11,449 nt of DNA from Benthicola sp964195715 (lineage in GTDB: Bacteria; Gemmatimonadota; Gemmatimonadetes; Palauibacterales; Palauibacteraceae): NCBI GenBank assembly GCA_964195715.1, contig CAXMRU010000113.1, positions 1 to 11,449 on the forward strand, written 5' to 3'. Under the pieces are notes generated by a model, which ran no database searches, was not told where the DNA came from, and saw only the letters and a program-made list of their open reading frames with translations. A program made the position numbers and the translations under genes. This document shows, piece after piece, positions 1 to 8,047 of the stretch (its first letter is position 1; each line of letters starts with the position of its first letter).

Positions 1-2
1 CA

Positions 3-875
3 CTCGTGGCTCGGGTGAAGGAAGTCTACTTCCGGTTGGCCTTCATGGATCGGGCGCTCGACATCATGGCTTCGACCCGCGAGCTCCTCAGGGACTTCCT
101 CGAGGTCACATCGGCGAAGTACGCCGTCGGCAGGGGTCTGCAGCAGGACATACTGCAGGCTCAGGTCGCGATCGCGCAGATGACGGCCGACATCACGGTC
201 GTGAATGCGAACCGGGTAGCCACGGCCGCCCGCCTGAACAGCTTGCTGGGACGACCGGCCACCGAGCGCATCGGTTCGCTCGAGCTACCCCAGCCGGGAA
301 GTCCGCCTGCTGCCGTGGATTCGCTGATGGCAACGGCAGCTCGGAACCGTCCGGCGATCCAGGCGGCCCGTGAACGCGCACTCGCCGCCGAGGCAGGCTA
401 CCGGGCGGCGAAGCGGGACGCGTACCCCGATTTCACGCTCGCCGTGGGATACGGCCAGAGACCTGAATTTGAAGATCTGGCGACGATCCAGGTGGGAATC
501 AGCCTGCCGCTGTGGTCGGGATCCAAGCAGCAGCCGCGGATCCGGGAGATGCAGGCGTTCCAGTCGACGGAAGAGGCCCGGGAGCTCGATCTGCACAACG
601 AGACGTTCGCGCGCCTTTCGGAGCTCAGGGCTTCGGCCGAGCGCGCGCGAGAGCTTTCCGAGCTCTACCGCACCTCGATCATCCCTCAAGCACGGGCGGC
701 GGTCGAGTCAGCCCTGTCCGCGTACAGGGTCGGCCAGGTGGACTACATGACCCTCCTGGCGAACCAGACCACCGTGAACCGGTTCGAGACGGAACGAGTG
801 CGCCTGGCAGCCGAATACCAGGGGGCCATCGCCGGCATCGAGGCCCTGACGGGCTCGGAGATGAGCTTCCAATGA
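3..875 (+). CDS. cusC: CusC-like TolC-family outer-membrane efflux factor (5' truncated by window edge)
   Basis: This is the C-terminal part (290 residues visible) of a TolC-type outer-membrane channel, the exit duct of a tripartite heavy-metal RND pump. The reading frame is open to the left window edge (codon 3-5 is CTC), so the GTG at position 6 is not taken as the true start. The visible protein is mostly long, charged, alanine-rich helix typical of the periplasmic alpha-barrel. It contains two related halves, and the second ends in a segment around YRVGQVDYMTLLANQ that matches the characteristic C-terminal repeat of the OEP family. A short strand-like stretch (FTLAVGYGQ) fits a membrane beta-strand. 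The stop lies 23 bp before the preferred cusB start, and cusB and cusA follow directly, which identifies the partner pump. Family assignment is sure; the Cu/Ag specificity is inferred from the neighbours. Confidence 0.9.
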   Translation, partial: LVARVKEVYFRLAFMDRALDIMASTRELLRDFLEVTSAKYAVGRGLQQDILQAQVAIAQMTADITVVNANRVATAARLNSLLGRPATERIGSLELPQPGSPPAAVDSLMATAARNRPAIQAARERALAAEAGYRAAKRDAYPDFTLAVGYGQRPEFEDLATIQVGISLPLWSGSKQQPRIREMQAFQSTEEARELDLHNETFARLSELRASAERARELSELYRTSIIPQARAAVESALSAYRVGQVDYMTLLANQTTVNRFETERVRLAAEYQGAIAGIEALTGSEMSFQ

Positions 876-884
876 AGAGAATCC

Positions 885-891
885 AGAGGAG
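885..891 (+). promoter_or_regulatory. Shine-Dalgarno sequence for cusB
   Basis: AGAGGAG sits 7 nt before the ATG at 899. This favours 899 over the in-frame ATG at 872, which overlaps the cusC stop as ATGA but would add nine charged residues in front of the signal peptide. Confidence 0.6.
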
Positions 892-898
892 TGAGACA

Positions 899-2146
899 AT
901 GAGCGGGCTTCCGACCCGATACATGCTGATCGGACTGGCCACCCTCGCCATTTTGCTGCCGCTGATTGGCTGCGGGGGCGATGAGGAAGACGCAGCGGGC
1001 GCGATGGGCATGACGCCCGAGGAACACGCGCTCATGCAGGCGGGGGGCGGACAGGAGGTAGACAGCACGGGCACTCTCGTGCGTCAACCCGTCCACCTCA
1101 CCGAGGCGCAGGAGCAGGCGCTCGGAGTGGTATACACCAACGTCCAAACGCGGCGGCTGGAACGCACCATTCGGACCGTCGGCCGGGTCGTGGCGGCCGA
1201 GGACAGAGTCGCGGATGTGACGCTCAAGATCGACGGATTCGTCGAAGACCTGTATGTGAACACGACCGGCGAGTCTGTGCGAAAAGGGCAGCCACTTCTC
1301 ACGCTCTACGGTCCCGAGCTGGTGGCCGCTCAGGAGGAACTTCTGACCGCCAAGCGCCTGGCTTCCCGGGTGGAGGAGAGTGCGGAGGAAGCCTGGCTGA
1401 GCGCCCAGTCGATGTTGGAGGCGGCGCGCCGCAGGCTGTTGTACTGGGACATCACGGCCGAGCAGATCGAGCGGCTGGAGCGCACGGGGGAAGTCACCAA
1501 GACACTGACGCTGGTGTCACCGGTGAGCGGGATCGTGCTGCAGAAGGAGGTCCTGAAGGGACAGCGGGTGACCCCCGGCCTCCTTCTGTATCGCATCGCT
1601 GACCTGTCCGAGGTCTGGGTGGAGGGAGATGTGTTCGAGCAGGATCTCCAGTTCGTCCAGCTCGACGCCCAGTCTCACATCGAGGTGGCCGCGTATCCCG
1701 GCGAGCACCTGATGGGTCGTGTGAGCTTCGTGTACCCGACGGTGGACGTGGACAGCCGCACGAACTGCGTGCGGGTGACGCTGAAGAACCCCGGTCTTCG
1801 TCTGAAGCCCGGCATGTTCGCGACCATGTTTTTCGACAGTCAACTGCCGGAGACCATGGCGATCCCGCTCGAGGCCGTGCTCGTGACGGGCGAGCGCAAC
1901 CTGGTGTTCGTCCGGGATGCCGATGGGATGCTCCAGCCTCGAGAGGTCGTGCTCGGGCCGCAGGCCGGCGATTACGTGCAGATTCTCTCCGGCCTGGAGC
2001 TCGGCGAGACGATCGTAGGCTCGGCCAACTTCCTCGTGGACGCGGAGAGCCGGCTCGCCAGCACGGGAGGCGGAATGCCCGGAATGCAGCACGGATCGGA
2101 GCCCGCCGAGACGACCCCGCAGCCCGCCGAGCACCAGCATGATTAA
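899..2146 (+). CDS. cusB: CusB-like periplasmic adaptor lipoprotein of heavy-metal RND efflux
   Basis: This is the membrane-fusion adaptor (415 aa) linking the inner-membrane pump to the outer-membrane channel. The start at 899 gives a clean lipoprotein signal peptide with lipobox L22-I-G-C25. The alternative start at 872 overlaps the cusC stop. Next comes a short metal-ligand-like segment (M36, M38, H43, M46), then the barrel-sandwich/lipoyl half-motif around residues 100-140 (GFVEDLYVNTTGESV), a helical hairpin, the second lipoyl half (LVSPVSGIVLQKEVLKGQRV), a beta-barrel domain and a membrane-proximal domain ending in SANFLVDAESRL, a sequence typical of CusB/CzcB adaptors. The last 25 or so residues form a Gly/Pro/Met/His-rich tail (GMPGMQHG, then EHQHD at the very end). 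The stop overlaps the cusA start by 8 nt. No separate CusF gene is seen; the Met/His extensions could serve part of that role, which is inference. Confidence 0.93.
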   Translation: MSGLPTRYMLIGLATLAILLPLIGCGGDEEDAAGAMGMTPEEHALMQAGGGQEVDSTGTLVRQPVHLTEAQEQALGVVYTNVQTRRLERTIRTVGRVVAAEDRVADVTLKIDGFVEDLYVNTTGESVRKGQPLLTLYGPELVAAQEELLTAKRLASRVEESAEEAWLSAQSMLEAARRRLLYWDITAEQIERLERTGEVTKTLTLVSPVSGIVLQKEVLKGQRVTPGLLLYRIADLSEVWVEGDVFEQDLQFVQLDAQSHIEVAAYPGEHLMGRVSFVYPTVDVDSRTNCVRVTLKNPGLRLKPGMFATMFFDSQLPETMAIPLEAVLVTGERNLVFVRDADGMLQPREVVLGPQAGDYVQILSGLELGETIVGSANFLVDAESRLASTGGGMPGMQHGSEPAETTPQPAEHQHD

Positions 2147-5100
2147 CTGGATCATCGCCTGGTCTCTTCGCAACCGGTTCCTGGTTCTCCTCGGCGCCGC
2201 TGCGGTCTCGGCAGTCGGCCTGTGGGCCATGTTCACGACTCCACTGGATGCGATTCCGGACCTGTCCGATGTGCAGGTCATCATCCAGACGGATTTCAGA
2301 GAGCAGGCCCCGGACATCGTCGAGGATCAGGTCACGTTCCCGATCACGACCGAGATGCTCAAGGTGCCTGGAGCCAGCGTCGTGCGAGGCTATTCGTTCT
2401 TCGGGCTGAGCCTCGTGTACGTGATCTTCGCCGACGGCACCGACATCTACTGGGCTCGATCGCGGGTGCTGGAGTACCTCAACGGGATTCGGCAGCAGTT
2501 GCCCCCAGGTGTCGAGCCGACCCTGGGCCCGGACGCGACCGGCGTGGGCTGGGTGTTCGAGTACGTGCTCGAGTCCGACAGCCTGGACCTGGCCGAATTG
2601 CGCACCCTTCAGGACTGGTACCTGCGATACCAGCTGACCGCCGTTCCCGGCGTGTCGGAGGTAGCCAGTCTCGGCGGCTTCCAGAAGCAATACCAGGTTG
2701 AGGTGGATCCTGAGCGGCTGCGGGCGTTCAATATTCCCGTGACCCGGGTGGTGCAGGCCCTCTCGGCCCACAACGTGGACATCGGCGCGCGCGTGCTCGA
2801 GATGGGGGGGCGCGAGTACATGATCCGCGGGCTCGGCTACCTGGAAGGCGTTGAGGACATCCGGGACGTCGCGGTCGGGGCGACTCCCAACGGGACTCCG
2901 ATCCGAGTTGCGGACGTGGCCACCGTACAGATCGGCCCGGCCCCGAGGCGAGGCGCTGCCGACCTGGACGGACGCGGCGAAGTCGTCGCCGGAATCGTCG
3001 TCATGCGCTTTGGCGCCGACGCCTACAAGACGATTCGGCTCGTCAAGGAACGGATCGCCGAGATCCAGGCGGGTCTGCCGCCGGGAGTCCGGCTGCGAAC
3101 GGTGTACGACCGAAGCGAGCTGATCCATCGGGCGATCGAGAACCTGCGGGAGAAGCTGCTCGAAGAATCCCTGATCGTCGCGGCTGTTGCCATCGTCTTT
3201 CTCCTCCACTTCCGGTCCGCGCTGGTAGCGATCATCACGTTGCCGATCGGAATCCTCTTTTCGTTCATCGTCATGCGGGCGATCGGGGTGAGCGCGAACA
3301 TCATGAGCCTCGGCGGCATCGCGATCGCGATCGGAGCGATGGTGGATGCCGCTATCGTGATGATCGAGAACATGCACAAACACCTCGAGCGATCCGACGG
3401 CACGAAATCGAGGTGGGACATCGTAGCGGAGAGCGCCAAGCAGGTGGGTCCGCCGCTCTTCTTCTCTCTGCTCATCATCACGTTCAGCTTCCTTCCGGTC
3501 TTCGCGCTGGAGCAGCAGGAGGGACGGCTGTTCAAGCCCCTCGCGTTCACGAAGACTTTCGCCATGGCCGGGGCGGCGTTCCTCTCGATCACCCTCGTCC
3601 CGGTGCTGATGGGCTACCTGGTCAGGGGGAAGATCCGCCCGGAGTCTCACAACCCGCTCAACCGCGTTCTGCAGTGGCTGTACCACCCGGTCATCCGCTT
3701 TGCCACGCGCAGGCCGTGGATCGTAATCGCGTCCGCCGTAGCCGTTCTCGGTGCCACCGTATTGCCGTGGAGACAGCTCGGGAGCGAGTTCATGCCGCCC
3801 CTGAAGGAAGGTTCCCTGCTGTTCATGCCGACCACGGTTCCCGGGGTATCGATCGCGCAGGCACGGGAGATCATGCGCTACCAGGACAGCGTTCTGGCTT
3901 CTTTCCCGGAGGTGGAGACAGTGCTGGGAAAGACGGGCCGCGCCAGCACGGCGACGGACCCGGCTCCGCTGGACATGTTCGAGACGACGATCACGCTCGC
4001 GCCGAAGCACGAATGGCGGCCCGGCATGACGTACGAGCAGCTCGTGAGGGAGATGGACGTGGCGGTCCAGCTTCCGGGTGTCACGAACGCCTGGACCATG
4101 CCGATCAAGGGCCGCATCGACATGCTAGCCACCGGCATCCGGACGGCTGTCGGGATCAAGATCTTCGGCCCCGATCTCGATACGCTGCAGGCGCTCGGCG
4201 AGCGCGTCGAGCGGATCATGCAGGAAGTCCCCGGCACACGAAGCGCCTTCGCCGAGAGAGGAATGTCGGGCTACTACGTCGATATCGATATCGACCGTGC
4301 GGAGGCGGCCCGATACGGGCTCAACGTGGGGGATGTACACAGCGCCATCATGGCCACGGTGGGCGGCGTGAACGCGGCCATCACGGTGGAAGGGCGCGAG
4401 CGGTATTCCGTGAACGTCAGGTACCCGCGAGAGCTTCGGGACGACGTCGGAAAGATCCGGGAAGTGCTGGTCCCCGCCATGGACGGAACCCCGATCCCTC
4501 TCGGACAGGTAGCCACGGTCGAGGTCAGCCAGGGCCCAATGGCGGTGAAGACCGAGGACGCCTTCCCCGTCACGACGATCTTCATCGACATAGAGAGCCA
4601 GGACGTCGGCGGCTATGTGGAAACGGCCCAGCAGATAGTGGCGTCTCAGATCACTCTGCCGCCCGGGTATACGCTCGTGTGGAGCGGCCAGTATGAGTTC
4701 ATGCAGCGGGTGAAGCAGAAGATGAAGGTCGTCGTTCCCGTGACGCTGGGGATCATCCTCCTGCTCCTGTATCTCAACTTCCGGGGTCTGCCCGAGACGA
4801 TGATGGTCATGCTCTCGGTGCCTTTCGCCCTGGTGGGTGGGATCTGGTTCCTGTGGCTCGCCGGCTACAACACCAGCGTGGCGGTGTGGGTCGGATTCAT
4901 CGCACTCGCCGGGGTCGCAGCGGAGACGGGCGTCGTGATGCTCATCTATCTCGATGAAGCCTTCTACGACCGCGAGAGAGATGGGCGCATGAACGACGCC
5001 GCGGACGTCAGGGAGGCCGTCATGGAAGGGGCCGTAGGGCGACTTCGTCCCAAGGTGATGACCGTCATCGCCATCATCGCGGGCCTGGCGCCGATCCTGT

Positions 5101-5255
5101 GGGGCACCGGCACCGGCGCGGACGTCATGAAGCGCATCGCGGCTCCGATGGTCGGCGGGATGGTCACGTCGACGATTCTGACCCTGGTCGTGATTCCGGC
5201 CCTGTACCTGCTGTGGAGGAGATGGCAGATCAGCCGGCGTCCGGGAGCTTTCTAG
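2139..5255 (+). CDS. cusA: CusA-like Cu(I)/Ag(I) RND efflux pump (HME-RND)
   Basis: This is the inner-membrane, proton-driven pump (1038 aa, the usual size) that exports metal through the CusCBA assembly. The N-terminus has TM1 at about 14-34. Further TM bundles lie at about 343-545 and 865-1030, separated by large periplasmic domains. The TM4 motif GAMVDAAIVMIEN carries D403; E929 and K972 complete the proton relay equivalent to E. coli D405/E939/K984. The three methionines that coordinate Cu(I)/Ag(I) in E. coli CusA (M573, M623, M672) align with M563 (LLFMPTT), M613 (LDMFETT) and M662 (RIDMLATG), with identical spacing. This supports monovalent copper/silver rather than CzcA-type Zn/Co/Cd specificity. 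The ATG lies inside the cusB 3' end with no good Shine-Dalgarno, so translation is probably coupled. The stop is 4 bp from the stop of the convergent gene downstream. Confidence 0.96.
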   Translation: MINWIIAWSLRNRFLVLLGAAAVSAVGLWAMFTTPLDAIPDLSDVQVIIQTDFREQAPDIVEDQVTFPITTEMLKVPGASVVRGYSFFGLSLVYVIFADGTDIYWARSRVLEYLNGIRQQLPPGVEPTLGPDATGVGWVFEYVLESDSLDLAELRTLQDWYLRYQLTAVPGVSEVASLGGFQKQYQVEVDPERLRAFNIPVTRVVQALSAHNVDIGARVLEMGGREYMIRGLGYLEGVEDIRDVAVGATPNGTPIRVADVATVQIGPAPRRGAADLDGRGEVVAGIVVMRFGADAYKTIRLVKERIAEIQAGLPPGVRLRTVYDRSELIHRAIENLREKLLEESLIVAAVAIVFLLHFRSALVAIITLPIGILFSFIVMRAIGVSANIMSLGGIAIAIGAMVDAAIVMIENMHKHLERSDGTKSRWDIVAESAKQVGPPLFFSLLIITFSFLPVFALEQQEGRLFKPLAFTKTFAMAGAAFLSITLVPVLMGYLVRGKIRPESHNPLNRVLQWLYHPVIRFATRRPWIVIASAVAVLGATVLPWRQLGSEFMPPLKEGSLLFMPTTVPGVSIAQAREIMRYQDSVLASFPEVETVLGKTGRASTATDPAPLDMFETTITLAPKHEWRPGMTYEQLVREMDVAVQLPGVTNAWTMPIKGRIDMLATGIRTAVGIKIFGPDLDTLQALGERVERIMQEVPGTRSAFAERGMSGYYVDIDIDRAEAARYGLNVGDVHSAIMATVGGVNAAITVEGRERYSVNVRYPRELRDDVGKIREVLVPAMDGTPIPLGQVATVEVSQGPMAVKTEDAFPVTTIFIDIESQDVGGYVETAQQIVASQITLPPGYTLVWSGQYEFMQRVKQKMKVVVPVTLGIILLLLYLNFRGLPETMMVMLSVPFALVGGIWFLWLAGYNTSVAVWVGFIALAGVAAETGVVMLIYLDEAFYDRERDGRMNDAADVREAVMEGAVGRLRPKVMTVIAIIAGLAPILWGTGTGADVMKRIAAPMVGGMVTSTILTLVVIPALYLLWRRWQISRRPGAF

Positions 5256-5259
5256 CCTC

Positions 5260-6168
5260 TCAGCCCTCGCGCAGCAACGCCCGCGACCCCGCGATCGCGG
5301 CCCGCGCGAAACTGGCGGCCCGGGTGGCCTGCGCCTGCGCGTCGCCCGCTTCCACCAGGTCCTCCGCGGTAAGCACGGCGCCGGTCCAGCCCTGCGTGTG
5401 CCAGGAGGCGGGCGGGGGGAGCTTGGGCAGGCGGACGGGGTCGGGATACGGCCACGGACTCACGTACAGGTAGGGATCCGCGTAGGATTCGTCTCCGAGT
5501 ATCATCCCGATCCCCACCGACCGGGCTTCATCCGGCCCGACCGGCGGATCCGCTTCGGCGTCCAGGTCGATAAGTACGGCGATGTCGAAGTGATGCGGCC
5601 AGCAGCGAACCAGCGACGCACCTTCTTCGGCGGCGGTGACCGCCTCCAGCAGCAGCGACGCATCGTGGAACCAGCGTTCCACCTCCGCGAGCTCGGCCAG
5701 TCCGGCATCGAAGGTGGCCCCGGCGCCTACCGGGTGGCCCGGGATCTCGGGCACCGGCGGAGTGAACGCCTGCGCGGCCGTCCCGATCCGCCCATCGAGC
5801 TCCGCTTGCAGCCATGCCGTTGCCTCACCTCGTGTTCTCCCCCGCAGCTCGAACGCGTCCGATTGAGCCGGTCCCGGTCCGAACAGACGGTACGCGAACG
5901 CACCGGGTTGGAGACCCAGGCGAAGGGTGGAGCCGTCCACCGTCTGTCCCGAGAGGAAGGCCTTTCGCTCGGGGCTCCAGGTCACGGCCGAATGACTGTA
6001 GTCCGGCCGATGAGGTACGAACGATTCTCCGAACGCCGCGAGAAGCTGCACCGCCCAGTGCAGCTGGAGGCGGGCTTCACGCAGTGTATCTGGCGGAGGA
6101 TCGCCCAGTTGGATCCAGCGACTCGCGAACCGGATGCGTGTGTCTTCGTCCGGTGCGAACGGACTCAT
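5260..6168 (-). CDS. Conserved-looking protein of unknown function, coupled to Rieske-glutamate synthase fusion
   Basis: This is a 302-aa soluble protein with no signal peptide or membrane segment that I can see. I do not recognise a characterised function. Its C-terminal half has family-like motifs: WPHHFD at 190-195, then a GDESYADPYLYVSPWPYPD stretch and WHTQGWTGAVL. The aromatic and acidic character of these blocks recalls a bacterial family of unknown function (possibly DUF5996), but I cannot confirm that. The paired His (192-193) and Asp195 could be metal or catalytic residues; this is a guess. The start is well supported: its ATG overlaps the upstream stop as ATGA, and AGGAG lies 7 nt before it. 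The gene is therefore probably translated only together with the Rieske fusion, implying a linked role. It ends 4 bp from the cusA stop on the other strand. Confidence 0.8.
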   Translation of the reverse strand: MSPFAPDEDTRIRFASRWIQLGDPPPDTLREARLQLHWAVQLLAAFGESFVPHRPDYSHSAVTWSPERKAFLSGQTVDGSTLRLGLQPGAFAYRLFGPGPAQSDAFELRGRTRGEATAWLQAELDGRIGTAAQAFTPPVPEIPGHPVGAGATFDAGLAELAEVERWFHDASLLLEAVTAAEEGASLVRCWPHHFDIAVLIDLDAEADPPVGPDEARSVGIGMILGDESYADPYLYVSPWPYPDPVRLPKLPPPASWHTQGWTGAVLTAEDLVEAGDAQAQATRAASFARAAIAGSRALLREG

Positions 6169-7817
6169 GACGACTCTCCTGCAGGCGGCGTGACGCCCGC
6201 GTAGCGAATTCCCGTGAGCGACGAAATGTCACGATTCCAGGTGGACAGATCCGTCGCGTCGAAGGCACTGAGGCTCGTGTGCCCGCAGGCCCGGGCCAGA
6301 ACCTGCATCAGCTCGATGCTGGCGTCCAGGTAGCGGGCCAGTCTCCTGGCGGATTCATCGATCACGAGCCTCGCTCTGAGTGACTCCTTCTGCGTCGCGA
6401 TACCGACCGGGCAGTTGTTCGTGTGGCACGCCCGCATGCCGAGGCAGCCGATGGCCTGGAGCGCCGAATTCGAGATCGCGACGCCGTCCGCACCCAATGC
6501 AAGCGCCTTCACGAAATCGGACTCGGTACGCAGACCGCCGGTGATGATCAGGGTCACGCCCGTGGCGGCCCGCGCGTCGAGGTGACTCCTCGCCCGTCCC
6601 AGGGCGGCCATCGTCGGCACCGAGATGTTGTTCTTGAAGATGTCGGGAGCGGCACCTGTCGCACCGCCGCGACCATCCAGGATCACGTAGTCCACGCCGA
6701 CCTCGAGCGCGAAGTCGAGATCGTCCTCGATGTGCTGCGCGGACATCTTGAATCCGATCGGGATGCCGCCGGTGACCTCTCGGACCTCGGCCGCGATCTC
6801 GGCGAAATCGGCCGGCGTCGCGAGATCCGGAAAGCGCGACGGACTGATGGCCGCCTGGCCTTCCGGTATTCCCCTGACTTCGGCGATCCGTCCCGTCACC
6901 TTGTGTCCGGGAAGGTGTCCGCCGGTACCGGTCTTGGCACCCTGACCCGCCTTGAAGTGGAACGCCTGGCAGAGCTTCACCTTCTCGAGGTCCCAGCCGA
7001 ATCGGCCGGAGGCGAGCTCGTAGAAGTAGTGGCTGTTCTCCGCCTGCTCCTCCGGGAGCATGCCACCCTCGCCGGAGCAGATCCCCGTGCCCGCGAGCTC
7101 GGCCCCGCGAGCGAGAGCCGTCTTCGCTTCCGCGCTCAGCGCTCCGAAGCTCATGTCACTGACGAAGATCGGGATGTCGAGGCGCAGCGGTCGCCCGGCC
7201 TTCGGGCCGACTACGAGCTCGGTGGAGACGTCCGCGTCGTCCGCGAGCGGTCGGCGCGCGAGTTGTGCGGTCAGGAGCTGGATGTCGTCCCAGCGCGGCA
7301 GGTCCGTTAGTGGCACGCCCATGGCGGAGACCCTGCCATGATGGCCCAGCCTGGACAGGCCATCTCGTGCCAGCTCCTGGACGTACCTGTTGTTCGGCTC
7401 TTCCGGGGTGCCGTGAATGTCCTGGTACGTTCCCAAGTACTCGTCGCGGCGGTACGGCTGCGGGTTCTCCTCCGCCCACGCCGCCACTTCGTCCGCGTCC
7501 ACGTAAACGGCGTCGGCTTCGGTATCGATCCAGGCGCTGAAACGGTGGAGTACCTCGTTGTTGGCGTACTCGCTGACCCCCGAGTCGATGCGGTAGTCCC
7601 AGTAATGGACGCCACAAATCAGGTTGTCTCCCTCGACGTGGCCGTCAGACAGCAGCGCCCCACGGTGCAGGCACCGCCCGTACAGGACCGACACCCGGTC
7701 GCCGAAGCGAATCACGACCAGGTCCACTTCGCCGACGAGCGCATACATCGGCGCCCGATCACCAAGCTCGCTCCACCGGGCCACCCGCTCCGGCCGGCTC
7801 GCGGTCGGGTCACTCAT
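6165..7817 (-). CDS. Rieske [2Fe-2S] domain fused to FMN-binding glutamate synthase-type domain
   Basis: This 550-aa fusion has an N-terminal Rieske domain with C49-X-H51 and C68-X2-H71 (CLHRG ... CGVHYWDY), the standard [2Fe-2S] ligands. Residues from about 170 to 530 form the glutamate-synthase FMN domain (GltB central region), seen in SDMSFGALS (220-228), SGEGG (248-252), GRGGATGAAP and TGGLRTESDFVKALALGAD. The [3Fe-4S] cysteines are present as C458-X5-C464-X4-C469 in the family signature ending CPVGIATQ. There is no N-terminal glutaminase domain, so glutamine hydrolysis must come from another protein, or the enzyme uses free ammonia or another amine. The Rieske cluster is likely an electron relay to FMN (inference). 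An open frame runs 71 codons further upstream, but ATG 7817 is preferred because AGGAG lies 8 nt before it and the upstream extension looks non-coding. Confidence 0.93.
   Translation of the reverse strand: MSDPTASRPERVARWSELGDRAPMYALVGEVDLVVIRFGDRVSVLYGRCLHRGALLSDGHVEGDNLICGVHYWDYRIDSGVSEYANNEVLHRFSAWIDTEADAVYVDADEVAAWAEENPQPYRRDEYLGTYQDIHGTPEEPNNRYVQELARDGLSRLGHHGRVSAMGVPLTDLPRWDDIQLLTAQLARRPLADDADVSTELVVGPKAGRPLRLDIPIFVSDMSFGALSAEAKTALARGAELAGTGICSGEGGMLPEEQAENSHYFYELASGRFGWDLEKVKLCQAFHFKAGQGAKTGTGGHLPGHKVTGRIAEVRGIPEGQAAISPSRFPDLATPADFAEIAAEVREVTGGIPIGFKMSAQHIEDDLDFALEVGVDYVILDGRGGATGAAPDIFKNNISVPTMAALGRARSHLDARAATGVTLIITGGLRTESDFVKALALGADGVAISNSALQAIGCLGMRACHTNNCPVGIATQKESLRARLVIDESARRLARYLDASIELMQVLARACGHTSLSAFDATDLSTWNRDISSLTGIRYAGVTPPAGESS
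6176..6180 (-). promoter_or_regulatory. Shine-Dalgarno sequence inside the Rieske fusion gene for the 302-aa gene
   Basis: AGGAG on the minus strand lies 7 nt before the ATG at 6168, within the last codons of the upstream gene. Together with the ATGA stop/start overlap it fixes the start and indicates translational coupling. Confidence 0.6.
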
Positions 7818-7825
7818 GGATTCAT

Positions 7826-7830
7826 CTCCT
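7826..7830 (-). promoter_or_regulatory. Shine-Dalgarno sequence for the Rieske-glutamate synthase fusion
   Basis: AGGAG on the minus strand lies 8 nt before ATG 7817. It decides this start over the longer open frame reaching back to 8030, which would run through the divergent intergenic region. Confidence 0.6.
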
Positions 7831-7870
7831 GTCCGTGGCGGCCACGCTGATCGCGTCCGGAGTTCTTCGC

Positions 7871-7899
7871 ATGCTACCGGAACGCGCGGGACGCCGCAA
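7871..7899 (-). promoter_or_regulatory. Possible sigma70-type promoter for the Rieske fusion operon
   Basis: Read on the minus strand, TTGCGG (7899-7894) and TAGCAT (7876-7871) are separated by exactly 17 bp and would start transcription about 45 nt before the ATG. They match the consensus at only 3/6 and 4/6 positions, so this is a weak candidate. The rest of the 230-bp divergent region (7818-8047) shows no convincing promoter for the plus-strand protease and no gene. It does contain a small inverted repeat, GTGTC-ATCGGG-GACAC, at 7991-8006. Confidence 0.25.
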
Positions 7900-8047
7900 A
7901 GTTTCGCGAGCACGCTCCAGCTGCACCGAGCCTCAGGCGTGGTGTGACCGCAACGATTGCCTATCTTGTTTCGAAGGCCTGGCTCGGGAAGTGTCATCGG
8001 GGACACGAGCTTGGGGAACGTCAGCACCACACACCAGCGGAAGCAGA

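Noticed and set aside
1494..4010. An 838-codon open frame on the minus strand opposite cusB/cusA.
   Set aside because: Its product is rich in Arg, His, Asp and Ser with no recognisable motif, and it mirrors two certain genes on the other strand. Long antisense frames are expected in GC-rich coding DNA.
4278..4295. A perfect 18-bp palindrome, GTCGATATCGATATCGAC, inside cusA.
   Set aside because: It is explained by the coded run V-D-I-D-I-D with GAT/ATC codons in a conserved part of the pump. Nothing suggests a binding site.
5398..6204. A 268-codon plus-strand open frame opposite the 302-aa unknown gene.
   Set aside because: The minus-strand frame has the ATGA coupling, a Shine-Dalgarno and family-like motifs. 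The plus-strand frame has none of these and is Arg-rich.
6423..7310. A 295-codon plus-strand open frame inside the Rieske-glutamate synthase gene.
   Set aside because: It lies opposite the conserved FMN domain; its translation is Arg-rich and featureless.
7957..7971. TTGCCTATCTTGTTT before the M48 gene, considered as a promoter (including a Bacteroidetes-like TAnnTTTG element).
   Set aside because: No -35 or -10 partner sits at acceptable spacing, and the match to either consensus is too poor to claim.
7818..8030. N-terminal extension of the Rieske fusion by 71 residues.
   Set aside because: It would be Arg/Cys/Pro-rich with no domain. A good Shine-Dalgarno and start codon lie at 7817, and the extension would occupy the whole divergent promoter region.
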